Origin: Ligula intestinalis | Taxonomy: Eukaryota > Platyhelminthes > Cestoda > Diphyllobothriidea > Diphyllobothriidae | Reading direction: 5' to 3' | Assembly (NCBI GenBank): GCA_036362985.1 | Contig: JAYGXS010000005.1 | Span: 52,386,584-52,450,583, forward strand | DNA: 64,000 bases | Shown: positions 37,101 to 50,700 of the stretch, in pieces | Numbering within the stretch: the stretch's first letter is position 1 | Layout of the letters: each line of letters opens with the position of its first letter | Position numbers and translations under genes: made by a program | Notes under the pieces: generated by a model | The model's database searches: none | Told to the model about the DNA's origin: nothing | What the model saw: only the letters and a program-made list of their open reading frames with translations

Positions 37101-39984
37101 CATTGGCTTATTCCCTAGAAATGTGTCTCTGGCGGCGTCCTCGGCCTCCCTATCATTCGGTGACAGGCAGGAGACCGAATGACAGGGAGGCCGAGGACGT
37201 GGCCAGAGACACACAGAGTGGCTCAAACGTGATTGGTCGAACCGGCACACGCAAGAAAGGACGGCATAAAGACGAGGGCTATGAGCCACAATACCCATTC
37301 GCTGAAGATGGGTAGACGAGACCACTACCCGAAACGTCAGACTTGTAATAAACCTCTCCCGGTGAACGCTCCCCTTTCTTCTGATCTACTACCTGGGAAT
37401 AGAATTGTCAGCACTATTATAGGTAAATACCTTTGAACTCCCTATTGGTACAGGCCAGTTTTTCAATGCATTTGATCAGCAGAACATTTCAGAACAATGG
37501 CGTTGCCAGCAATTTGAACTGGGTAAGGGAGGGCCGACAGTGAAAAAACTTCTTAGGCATTGTTCGGAAGTCCAGGGGTTTGAATGCCATTTGAGAGATT
37601 TAAGGAGAAAAACTGTCGCCCGTGAGGGTGGGGGTGGAGGCAGGGGGGTGCAAAGTATATTTGAAGCATGTCAGGAGGAGCCCATCGTGGTTTTTGTCAT
37701 AATCCCAAGGGTCCCGCGAGGAAAAGATTGCGGAGGTCACGTGAATGTCACCGAGTATTGGAGACGCGCCCATCGTGCATACTTTCTGTAAACCAAGTCT
37801 GCCGACTAACTGACAGAAAAAAGGTTGTCGGTTATTTTTCGATGCAAACATGTTATTGAAAAGTAGCGAGTAATATATTTTTGTGATACTGCCGCAAAGT
37901 CCTTTCGGTAACCGGCAGTTTATTTTTGGGGACGTAGTAGCCATAAGATCTAATTTAAGCGTTAAACCTGTCTTGAACATGTCCCACCGATGGAGACATG
38001 GCAATGTCCGCGCGCAGAGCATTCCATGTCTGAATTGGGAAGAGCTTTACAGAGCTGCGTAGCCTAGGACCACAAGGTTCGATGGATACGACTTTAGTCA
38101 TTCTTTGTTATTATTTAATTCTCACCAATGCTAATTTCAGAGGACGTTTTGGCTATGCACGTCTAGCTTTCTCTTGAATGCATCCACAGATGAGGACATA
38201 ACAATATCCTCGGGGAGAGTATTCCAGGCTTCAATTACTCTATTACCAAAGAAGAACTTGCGTGTGTCTTGTCTGGCCCCTGTTACGCGTAGTTTGAAGA
38301 GGTGCCCCCTTAAGTTCGTCCTTGTTGCTGACTCGAAGAGTTCGCCAGGTAGAAGACAACAGTCCTGCCCGCGCACAATACGAAATGTTTGCATCAGGTT
38401 GCCACGTAGCTGTCTGTAACTTAACGGAAATAGATTAAGATTAGTTAAACGTCGTTCGTAGGGTAAAAAGCCCTGACCGTGCCTTTGGACCTTCTTGAGG
38501 GAATTTAGGTCTTTCGCGTTCCAGGGTTTCCATGCTTGGATAGCAAGCTCCAACCTTGGCCGCACAAATGTTCCAACGACCTTTGCAAAGCAGTCTTTAT
38601 CGAAGGCACAGAAAGCCCTTTTGACAAGATACAGGACGGACATCGCAGACTTGGCTACTTTTGCGCAGTGCAGCGAGGGCTTGAGAGACGTAGAGATCCA
38701 TACTCCCAAATCTTTCTGCGCGTCCACTTCTTGCAGTTAGATGCCATTTAGGCTGTAAACCATGGGGTTCTGAAAGCTGGGTCAGCCTACTCGTATGATA
38801 CTGCATTTGTTCTCGTTAAACGGCAAAAGCAAGTCTTGAGACCAAGTTGGAAGATGGTTTAGGTTTATCTGCAAACGTTCTTCTTCCGCTGAATTTCTGA
38901 TGACGTTCCAAATCTTAATGTCATCGGCAAACATAGCCACATCCCAGTCCAGTTCACGGATGGAGTCATTGACGTATATAATGAACAGTATAGGGCCAAG
39001 GATAGAGCCTTGGGGGACACCGCTATCGACTGCAACGTTTGCCGACTGCTGGTCACCAATATGGATAGTTTGGGAGCGGCGAAGTAAGAAGCTTTGAATC
39101 CACTTCAGCAGATTTCCTTGTGCAGAAGTCGTTGATGTGGGACGCTATAAAAAGCCTTCTTGAAGTTGATGTAGATTACATGAAGCGGATTTCCTCCATC
39201 AACTGCCCGAGTCCAGCGTTCCAAACAATGGAGCAGGTTCGTCACGCAGGACCTGCCTCTGCGGACCCCACGTTGCGCGTCCAGAAGATTGGAGGTGGGA
39301 TCTTGTTTGCTTGCTTGTTACGGCTGTGATCATGCGTGATCTAGCCAGCCTCGATGATGTCACGGACGGTACCTCTCCATGCGTGATGATTGGCGGCAGC
39401 GGATCCAGAGAGCTCTACCCAGTCTCTTCTTCAGCGCCGGAGACCGAATACCGAAGGTCCAAAACCACTTCCATGTCCTGGCCGACTGAGTCGAGCCAGG
39501 TTTTGAGTTGACCCCGTCGTTGACGTTTATAATAAGGTAAGGGCTTCAAGTCGAGGGCAGTAGCACTGAACTCTTGAGATTGACGACAAAGAACGTGTCC
39601 AAACCACCTCAGTCGTCTTTCATAAATGGTCTGCGATATCCTTTGGATTTCGTCGCAGCGATTGCGAACTGTCCTATTCACTCGAAAGATACTCCTCAGA
39701 CAGTAGTGGTCAAAGACTGCCAGCTTCCTTTCATCTTCCATGCGCATAGCCCAACATTTGCAGCCGTATAGAAGAACAGACCGCACAGATGCACGGTACA
39801 CGGCGGGATCAGGCGGTCGAAGCCGCCCATATGCCTACCACTATCCCCCTTGTCTTCGGTACTTTTTATCGTCGCACAATTTGAATAGTGCCTGCCTTAC
39901 CCTGACGTGCCCCCCTGTTGGTCCAGTGAGTCTACCGCGCCGCCCGTTTCGGGGGCACACTGCTACTACTACTACTACTACTAC

Positions 39985-40020
<36 letters not shown>

Positions 40021-41670
40021 TAATACTACTACTACTACTCTACTATTACTACTTCTCTACTACTACTACTACTACTACTACTACTCTACTACTACTACTA
40101 CTACTACTACTACAACTACTACTACTACTACCGCTACTACTACCGCTACTACTACTCTACTACTACTATTACTACCAATGCTAACTATGAATGCCATTTT
40201 ACAGTAGATGCTCTATCTCATGAAAGGTCAATCCAAATTCTGGAGTGTGTTCTTTAGCTTTGAGCAAATTACCGAAGTATGGATGGCATAGTGATTATCT
40301 TGCAGCCTGATCTCAAGCTTTTTCGGTAATGTCTGCCCACTCTGATTTTCTAGGAGAAAGAATGTGCCGCGGACGGAAGTGACCTCTTCTTGGCTGTCAA
40401 ACGTATTAGCCGCACCCTGCACACCGTGTGTGCTCCCATCCTCTTGGCTCCCACCGCCTTGGCAGAGGCGCTGCGTGTTCAGGCACAACAGCAGGCAGCC
40501 GAGGCCAACTACGCTGTTCTACAGCAACAGCAACAACAGACCGACAGTCTTGTGGACGTGATTATCGAGGAACCAGAGGCCATAGCTAGGCCGCCGGTAC
40601 AGGGCGGATCCGTAGCGCCAACCACCACGGGCTCTTTGACGATGAAGGGCTCAACGTGGACGCCGGACGCAGCTGACGCGGGGGCATCCTATGTCAGTCC
40701 TCTGCCCGGTCGGCGTCGCAAGTAAGTCCCCAGCGGACGTTTTTTGTACCAGTCATCTTTCTGACCCGTTTGATCTTTCTCTGACTTTTCTTTCTCTTCC
40801 TCCTCCTCCTCCTCCTCCTCGTCATCATCGTCCTATCCTTCTTTTCCTTCCATTCTTCTGTTGCTGCTGGCCATCATCCTCCGTACTACCAACTATTATT
40901 ACTACTACTTTTTATTATTATTGTTATAACTGCTACTGATTGATAGTCCGACCATCGATTTTGTTATGACCCTGTTAGTTCTGCGTCGCCAGTTGTTATA
41001 GCCCAGTTTTTCCAACCCGACTGATAGGCAGAAGAAGGCAAGAGAGCGGTTCGGGTAGAAAATGGCTTTAGGGCTTCTGGAGTCTGCCGAGTCCTTTAGC
41101 TTGTCCGCTCCGGTCTATTTATGTGGCTCTGGTCTTTCCAGAATATTTCTAACGTATACTGTGCGAGCAGACATTATAGACTCATCTGGACTACAGTCAC
41201 TACCCCCGCTATGTGGGTGGTCGTCTGGTTTGCCCGACGCACGGCGCGGACGGCATGCATGTGGGCGTGACGCATCGGGGGAGCCTGGACTGCGGCCATG
41301 ATTCAGTTGGTCTGTCCGTTTTGGGGACTACCCTGATTGCACAGGGGATTCCGCCTCCGTAGCAGATTTCAATTAAGTTCACCACGTGCTCAGAAGGAAG
41401 AAGAGTGGCTAGAGTCAGAGACGTGAGGTAGACGCGCAGCCGTTTACCCCACCTTTAACGGTCAAGACGTTTGAACCGGTGACAAGACAGTTGACTTTTT
41501 CACTCGTACTACCGCACTATTTACTCTCACTCACCTTCAGCAGGTGTCAAGACGGACTCAAAAAACCAAGGCTCGTACTGCTACCACTGTTACTGCTATT
41601 TTTACTACTACTAACTAGATATATAGCTACGTGATTGTTCTGCTACTACTGCTACTACTACTACTACTAT

Positions 41671-41717
<47 letters not shown>

Positions 41718-41727
41718 NNNNNNNNNN

Positions 41728-41774
<47 letters not shown>

Positions 41775-44700
41775 CTAGTATTACTATCAGTAACTACTAT
41801 GAATACTGCCTACTAATACTGTTACTGTCACTATTCCCACTATTATTAGTCTCGCTACTATTACGACTACTACTAATATTATTATTACTCCTACTACCAA
41901 TGCCGGCACCACTACCGTCGTCGGTATGACAACTGCCTACTGTACGTGCTTTCTCCTGACCTAACACTGTATCAGCGAGGACAGTGCGTAGTATTTGTAC
42001 TAATTCTTTATCATGTACTTCATTCTCTTTTACGTAGTTCAGGGTATTACAGTGTCACAAAAGTCAGGAGACCAGCAGATGAACTATGACGCAATGGCCG
42101 CTGTGAAGCTGGGGTTACATCCACGCTTACCTGTAGTGTTGTTATTTTCTCTGTTTCTGCTACTGTTCGTATCTCTGTTGTTGTTAATGTTCTTTATTGT
42201 TCCCCTACTTATATTACTACTACTACAGCTACTATTACTATAATAACTGCAGGACTGCCTTGTGGGGCCTCATAAATACCGTCGACTTATGATGAAAAAC
42301 TGCTTTCTACCGTTGAGTAGCACGAATTTCCGTTTTTTTCCGCCGCGCTCGCTGTTGTTCCAGTAGGGGTTACTAATGACATCAAAAAATGTACCTCAGT
42401 GACCTCACCGAAGGTCAGCGAACATGCCCCCCCCCAACTTACACGCGTTCGCCGTTGGTCCAGTAAAGGTTAGTGATGATATTTTAAAAATGTCCCTGCT
42501 GAACCAATGGCGAGCACGTGTAAGTTGGGTGGAAGGGGCGTTCACTGACCTTGAGCGAGGACACCGACGTTGATAAAAAGCGGAAATTTGTGCTACTGAA
42601 CAGTAGCAAGTAGTTTTGCACTATCAGTCGACGGTATTTTTGACGCTCTACAGAACAGTCCTGCTATTTTTAATACTACTATTACTACTAATCCTACCGC
42701 TAGCACCACAATTACTCCTTCTGATACAGTCATTATTACTGCTACTATTACTCTTACTATTGGTACAACTACAACCACTTCTACGAATCCTACGACCATT
42801 ATTGATACTCATACCTCAAATGCTGGCACCACTAGCGCTGTCGGTACCACAACTGCATACTATAGATGCTTTTGTGCTTCCCATCGACAAAGTAGGTAAC
42901 CGGGCCAACGAGGGCAGTACTTAGTATGCGTACTAATTCTTAACCATATTCTCCATTGTCTTTAATGTAATTCGGGGTATTCCAGTGTCACAAAAGTCAA
43001 GAGGCCAGCAGATAAACTGCGGTTACCTCCACGCTTGCTTATAGTTTGGTTATTTCTTGTTGTTTCTGCCACTGATCCTACCCCTGCTGTTATTACTGTC
43101 ATTTCTTGTTCCCCCCACTCTACAAGGTCACTTCGTCTCTTCACGGTGGCCTTCAAGGATGAGCCGCTTAGCGGGCGGCCGCAGTCTTGCAGCATTCCCA
43201 GTGGAGACCAGGACTCGGGCTATGCGCCGGCAGTTTCTCTGTCAACTGCCAGTACTGGGCAAGCAGATCGTCGGCGACAACGTTTGCGCAGACCGACCCT
43301 TCTCAGCCCCCGTGCGGGTTCCGCCGCTAGTGGTGGTGGTGGCAGTAACGCGCTTGCAGATGCTACGCAAACTGTCAGTCATCCTACCTGGCTCATAGAG
43401 GCCACTAACACCCTGTTGTTTGAGTACATCCAGTACATTACCAGCCAGGTACACTTCTCAGTCATTCGTTCGTCCCTGTGGGAGAATTCGAAGTCAACGC
43501 GACCCTATGTGCTCCTCCAGCGTTCTATCCAGATGGCCGGTGTTCACCTCATCGAGGTATGATCCCCCCTTCCGTCAGATGATTAAAGAATATCTTGTGC
43601 CTGTGCTCCCGTTGAGTGCACGTGCGTGTCTGGAAGCCCTAAGAACGAGTGCCTTGCATCAGACAGCAAACGGCGGCTATGTTGCATGTCTGTTATTCAG
43701 TGACCATAGTGATAACTCAGGTACTAGCTTACAGCCCAAACACGAGCTTCACCCGTATTCTGTCGCTGCTTGACACAGCCGCGAGTAGCCCGTGGCATAA
43801 ATGCCTCCTCCCCGGCTTTGCCTATGTGCTTTCTGGTAAATATAAATTTTCGAACAATAAGATTTAATGAAACCACTAATTTTCGCGAGTGCTTTTTAGC
43901 TGTGGCTTCTTGCTGCATAACATGAATAGTGTGGTTCCATTAAATTCTCCTGTCTATGCAATCTTAAAATTTGCGCCAGGAAAGAAAGTGTTTTAAATTC
44001 CCTTAGAAATTAATTTTTGCATTAGCATTATATTAGTATATGCAGAGGTCTACAGGTGAAGACCGAAATTTGGTATGGATATTTAGACGGAAGCCCACCA
44101 GCCACTGTGGTATAACCGTATACTATTCTCAAGCTCCCATCAGAAAGTCATTAGTACAACCTTGGTTATTATTGACCGTTCTGGCAGTCCAGCTAGTAGT
44201 CTGAAGCCCAGACACGTGTATCGCCGGTATTCTGCCGCTGCTTGGTACAGCTACGAGGGATCCAGCTCCTTAGTGGCTGCCCACCAGTTTCAGTTTATTG
44301 AGATAAAGATAGGTTGAAAAAAAAACACCAATAATAAGCTTGTGTGTGAAAAAAGCAGTTGTTGTTGGGTAGTCGATAATACTAATAAATAAAGACTACT
44401 CGCTTACCACGAGTAGTATAGTGTAATGTTATGTCTTTGTATGTCTGCCCCTTATTTGGCACATGCCTGGGGAATTATGTCTTTGGTGCATGTCCATTTT
44501 GCTCTGAAATTAATTGAAGCAGGTGGGATGGTCAGCCTCTTTGAGAAGGGCGTTCCTCGCTGCAACCAATTTTCTGTATGCTTTCTGATTGATATTGCAG
44601 TTTTCAATTTTCGGCTTTTTAAGTCTCGAAAATTACTATCTAACTCGGCGTAGGTCAGGATACTCAAAGGTGTGGGAAAATATTTCACGGTTATCCCACA

Positions 44701-47700
44701 ATGGCTGATAGAGGTTGGCCCAAACATATCAAATTTCAATCTACAGCTGTAGATCCTTGAATGTACGTATCTACCCCGTGTAAGGAACTAATTACCTGTG
44801 GAAATTAAAAAGCTGAGTTGTCTGTTAAGTGTTAAAGCGAAGTACCGCTGTGTGACTTGTAGTCGTGGTGTCCGTTTAGCCCCCCAACTGACTCTGATAC
44901 ATAGGTCCTGTGACACTCCTCCCTCTGAGAAACCCAGCCACTTCTTCCGAAGTGTTATCGCTCGTTATTGAGCATGTAATTCTCTCAATTTATATTTACG
45001 GTGGCTCAAACACCAGTGCTTCAGATCTGACACTCCGCCTAAAACGGTGTGCAAACTTTTGTACTAGCTGACTTTGGATGAGCTTTCTGACGTAACGACA
45101 ACAATGGCTACGTGAATGCCAGTGCGAATTCGTCCTTTTTTCGGGTCTATTTTGCTATAAGTGTTCGCGTAGATGGATGGCGTCAAACAGGGTCTACGTG
45201 TACTATTATAAGGCGAGCTTCTGTGCGAGATCTTGTTCGTGTTTTTCGCGTGTGGCACGCAAGATAAGAGAATTTAATGCTACGCTAGTCGCCACTGCTT
45301 CTCGAGTCAGTGACGATGCTACTTCTGGCTGGTGAATAAGCGTTCGTTCGCTAGATTGCATAGCCTTTGTGGAGACATTTCAAATTTTAATATTTAGGAT
45401 GTAATATAAACGTACTGTTAATGGAGTTCGCAGGTTTACCTGAACGCCCGTGTTTGATGAGGACCGTTCCATCTGTATTGCCCATTTATTCTTGAGCACT
45501 CCTTGGCCTAACTCGGCCTCTGTCGCTCTGCCATTTACTTGCGTACACGTATTAATAATACTTTGCGAGAGCCATCTCTAGGTAACCCTCTGCCGGACTG
45601 CAAGCCTTTCTTTTTATTTTGTCGTTTCAGTCGCATATCGGAGGCAATAACTGACCTATGTATGTAGCGTCCCGATGACGACACGCAATTCAATACTAGT
45701 CGCTCGCGTCCCCTTCTCCTTGCCGGAACTGATAACTCATGGCGGTTTGGTTTACTACGCAGGCTCCATGTCACAGCCTTCGAGAAAACTGTCATGACTT
45801 AATGGTAATCTAACTCTAGAACCACTCCTCTGATCTACCCAGTCTGAAACTGGGCCATGCCTGTAACTTACCACAGAATGGCCGTTTGTGTCCTTTTTTG
45901 TATTTTTGCTAATTTGACTTTATTGATGCCTTGTTTGCGTTCAAAGGTGTGAGTTCATCGTCACCCCATCATCATCATCCTCCTTGTAGGTGTTTGTGCG
46001 GGACCACCTCTTCTGCGTACGTCTGCGGGCGGTGGAGTTGTGGCGATTTTCGAGCAGAGCCTCTCGTGCCCTCATGACTGGGCCACTGTCGAGCAGTATC
46101 CTCGGCCAGGCGGCTGCCACTGCCGCCGCCACGATGGCCTCCGCCATCATTGCTGTCGACCGCGGCACGGCCAGTTTCTCCTCTCTCACGAGTGGTGTCG
46201 GCGGTGGATGTGGCGGCGGACAGAAACAAGTCGAATCTGCCAGCGCTGTGCCACGGGGTTTGCCCTCGCCGTCACATGTTCACCAACAAGGGGGATTCTC
46301 GTTGAACAAGGCTGCCAGGTGTTCGCTGAAGATGCTCGCGGAAACCAGCAAGTGGGAGGAGTCCTCTCGTCTCTGTGACTGTACCCATCTCCACTCCTTC
46401 CTTTACGACTTTTACCTACGCCACTTGGATGCATACTTGCGAAGTCCGTGTTGTGGTTATTCGCCTTTTGTTGGTTTTCATGTCTAGGCGTCAAATGGCG
46501 GTAACAATTCGGCCTTGGAGGTGGGGACTGGGCTATCAATCAACATTGATTTAGTTGATCCAATTGTAAAACAAACTCGCGGCTTTTGGCGGGAGTCGAA
46601 CCCGCATGGTAGGGAAGGCCTTAGCGCAGCCAACGCTCCTCCACCTGAGCCACAAACGCCACGCATTGTGCCATTGGGCGGGTAAATTCGATCCAAGTGT
46701 GATTAAATTCACTGCGCAAGGTGTGGCGTTCGTAACTCAGATGGTAGAGCGTTGGCTGCGTAAAGGCCTTCTCTGCTATGCGGGTTCGACTCCCAACAAA
46801 AGTCGCGAGTTTTTTCACAATTAGGTCAAATAAATTAAGCGACTTTGCCAAACTCCCTAATTAGTCAAGGTTGAATCACACGCTTGCATAATCATCATCA
46901 TCATGATTATCCCACAGCAGAATCTGCGGCCGATGCTGTTAGTCTGGGTCTTGTCTCCAAGCCGCCAGTTTCTGTTCATGCAAGCGGGTCTAGAGTTTTC
47001 GCCATCTTTCTCCAACGTTATTGCAGCCAACCCTTCGAACGGCCAGGATCTCTGAAAAGTTAGCAATAAACAAAACCCCTTCCTGTGAGCAATATTGTGT
47101 TCGCAGAATTCTATCCCGAAACCTTCCTTTTTGTGATAGTGTATTTTTTGTGAATCAGGTCGGATGTAACACGCGTAGACAGATCGTTTAGCTTGGCTAG
47201 GCAGAGGGGAAGATCGCTGGATTTGGGGTCAATGTTTCGCACATTTAATCAATACTAACCACCGATTTTGCGAGGCGCCATCACACTACTTTAAAGGTCT
47301 GCGTAATAGGGTGCTAGCCACCACCGGTGTAGTGGTGATCCGGTGGGCAAAACCAACGCTCTTTTGTCAAAATACGTTTGATGCAGGCGGTTTGTCTTTC
47401 TTGGCCAAACGCAGGTGGTAATCGCACACTTTTCAAACTTCCGAATAACAGCTACACCCTCAGCGTGTTTGACGAATGAAAATCGCTCACAGACTACCCA
47501 AACTAACCCACGCCCGGTTCCAAACGCCAACGTTTTCAGCACACCGACGTTGTCATACAGACAGTGTGGGAATGAAGCCTGTGATCAACCATTTCTTCTC
47601 CGCCCCACACCCAAAAACCATGCGATCAGCGTACATAACTGACGACTTTATTCTCCACCTCAGTGTATCGTCCTAACGATGAATGATCTAAAACATACGT

Positions 47701-50700
47701 TTGTCAATCTCATTTTTTAAATCCTAACATGGGCATTTTCGCAGAACTAAAACAGAATGCAGCCCTGGTTTCCTACATTTCGGATATAGCGGTAAACCCT
47801 AGTGTTTGCTATTGCAGACCACAACGATTTCAGCAAACGAAACAGTGGTAGGCTGTTGAGGTCAGGCTTTGTCCGCCAATGATCTCAGATCTAATACAAG
47901 CGAGCATGCGAGTCCCAGCAAGTAATTGAGAAGTAGAAGGCGACCCGATCGCTGGGACAATTTGTTTATTCGCAAGAGGTGACAATTGAGTAGGTCGAAA
48001 AATACTTTAGTGATGTTTCACGGGGCCCCAATTCATCAACAAGTGTAACGTTTTATCCAATCCATATTCGGTGTTGAGAGTAAATTTGGCCAAAGCAAAT
48101 TGCCGTTCGGGGAATACACAGGCGGCCACATCACAAGGCTAGATGGACATTGCTGACACAACGAATCAGCGCACAAGCAAAGACATTTATCGATTTTTCC
48201 TGTACATTTCAATTTTACGGTAGAACCCTGTGCACACACAAATTGTTTCTGCTACTGTTCTGTGAGTATGTCTCTGATGATGAATCCCCGACGGATTTCG
48301 AAACGTCAGGCGAATAACCATATTGTTCCAGCGATCGAGTCGTCTTCAACTTGTTACGGGCCCGCTGCGCGAACGACGTTCCCACGCCAAGCGTCCGTTC
48401 CGGTCCACCTAAGCAGTGTGCATGTTGCGACGCGACAGTGCGGCCGGGCAGGAATCCAACGAAAGCCAGACAACCGGCCGCCCAAGCAGACAAAGTACAT
48501 TGTCTGACACCCGAGCCTAGCTACGGCCGGCACAGGAGGCGAACACGGCTGTCACGTCAGCAAGCGGCCCACGCACACAAGTGCATTGTCTGCAGCTCTC
48601 CTTAACTGCCCAGCCAAACTGTAGACTAGCACGTCAACCCCCCATGACTCATCCAGCCAATGAATTCATGTCCTTCTTGTGACCGGCATCTAATTGGTCC
48701 AACTTTGTGCCCATTTCTTGCTTTAAATTATTCTGTACTAGGGTTTTTCAAGACTTCTGCTTTCTATACAATCTTGTTGTGTTCTTCCTTCGGGGCTCAC
48801 ACGAGGCATTAGTCAGACGGAAATATCGCAGCTTTTGGCAACCGTTATAACACTACTTCTCGATCTCAGATCTGAACTGCAGGATGTGGTTGCGTCTGGC
48901 TGTGACTATATTGCAAGCACCTAGCCCAATTGCTGATCTCATCTCCCTAGTCTTTGAGTTATTGCTTTAATGCTATTGTTATTTTCCCCCTATTCCCTGG
49001 ACCCACACACTCCAGGCCACTCTGATCTGGTTGGACAACGCGAACCCTCCTCACTTCTCTTCAAATCTCTGAATTCTACCACTTCTACCGCAGATGGTGC
49101 CTTCATAAATCGTCCCTTCCCGGGTTCGCACGTGTTTCTGCCGAATGGTTTTCCGGTAGTGCAGTTTTTGGAACAACTGGAGCTCATCTCGCGAACCCCG
49201 CCCGTGTTCGCTAGGGGCACCTTTGGTCGCATTCGGCTGGCTGTCGCCATAGGGACACGAATTAAGCCGGAGGAGGTGTTTGACCACCTAATTGACGAGC
49301 GACGCGTGTATGGCCTAAGGGTCAGTTTTGTTTAGGCTGTGAGAGCCTCTTCATTAGTTCATCTTCATTTTTGACAATTATTTCTGCATCCTCTATGTTA
49401 CAACTTGGAAGCATTTGTTAAGAGAGTTAGCATATTGGCCTGTTTAGTCAATGAAAAATAGGGAATTCAAACTATTACTATGCCATTCCAAGTAATCTTG
49501 TGGGGTGTTCTGCATCTGAACCGTCATAACCGCGCCTGTCAGCTGTGAATGCGTTTATCGCATTACTGGAAAAACTGTCTTATACACGGAAAGTTTACCT
49601 TCCAGTACTAGAACGTTCAACTTTACGAGAGGCACAAGCATAGCTTCTACTCCCTGAACATTTGAAGCGGCAGCCAGATGGTTAATTGCGCAGTCGACTG
49701 CAGCAGTATGCCCTGCATGGCACCATTTTTAGACATCTGGAACCAGAATTTGCAGTAAATTGAACTTCTGGATTAGCCGCCTTGCGACAAAGTAGATGGG
49801 AATCAGATCATGTTCAGGCGCCAGTTCATATTTGGCTCAAAATTATGTGGCCATTGCAACTTCGGTCTCATCTACCACCGCGACAACACTCTTTCGACCC
49901 CTCAGTCCTTCTCTCGATAGGGTTTCTGTGAAAGCAGCTTGCTTCCGGTCGATCTATTTTAATTTTAATTTAACCGTCCATTATACCAAGGGCGCAAAAG
50001 TCCAGTGCAAATGTTCGAGCGCGAACAGCGCGTAATATTGTCCTTTAGATCGGTCGCGATTCGAGCTTGAATATTAGCGTGCAAATCGAGCCCTCGCTTG
50101 TCCATTAAATCGAGCGCGAATCAAGTCCGACAATTCGATCTGCAATTTTCTATCAAGCAGGGGTTTGCACGCGAAATAACTTCTTTGCCCGTCACCCAGT
50201 ATGGTTTACAGACTGGAAGCCAGTTTTGATGTGGATATTGTTATTTAGAAAATAGTTAACAGTGGGAAAATAATCCGGGTGAATATGTACAAGAGGGCGT
50301 TACTTATAGTCCTCCGGATAAGTAGTTGTCCTCCGTGTGTTGTAGATCTAAATGAAGAAAATAGAATAGCGTAAAGTACTACAATGCTTATCTGCAAAAC
50401 ATATGCTTTATTGAATAATGCGGAAGTACACGTTTGCGGGTTGACCGAATGTTGTATTCTGCTTTCATTTTTGGAAACGCTCGTGCGCCTTCTTAAATTC
50501 GTTCTTAAAGGCAGATTCTAGTCTCTGTTTATCGCATTTCTTATGCGTAAATCACCGCTGAAATACACCTAAATAACATAATGACAAACGCATGCTTGAT
50601 ACGTCTTACTCAGGGTTGCTTCATAGAGGACAGTGCCCATAAGGGCTTGGTGGCCCGGCAGCCCTCTGTAAAAATTGCTATGATCCCTAATGGTTTTATC

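Noticed and set aside
39740..40207. Thr-rich 155-codon frame
   Set aside because: It is a translation of the (ACT)n repeat plus the antisense of the RTE fragment.
46726..46804. Functional tRNA gene
   Set aside because: The T stem is mismatched, the anticodon arm does not pair, and an inverted relative lies next to it.
48351..48860. Retroelement with a zinc knuckle and LTR
   Set aside because: The CACCDATV cysteines do not match a CCHC spacing, and no LTR partner is visible.
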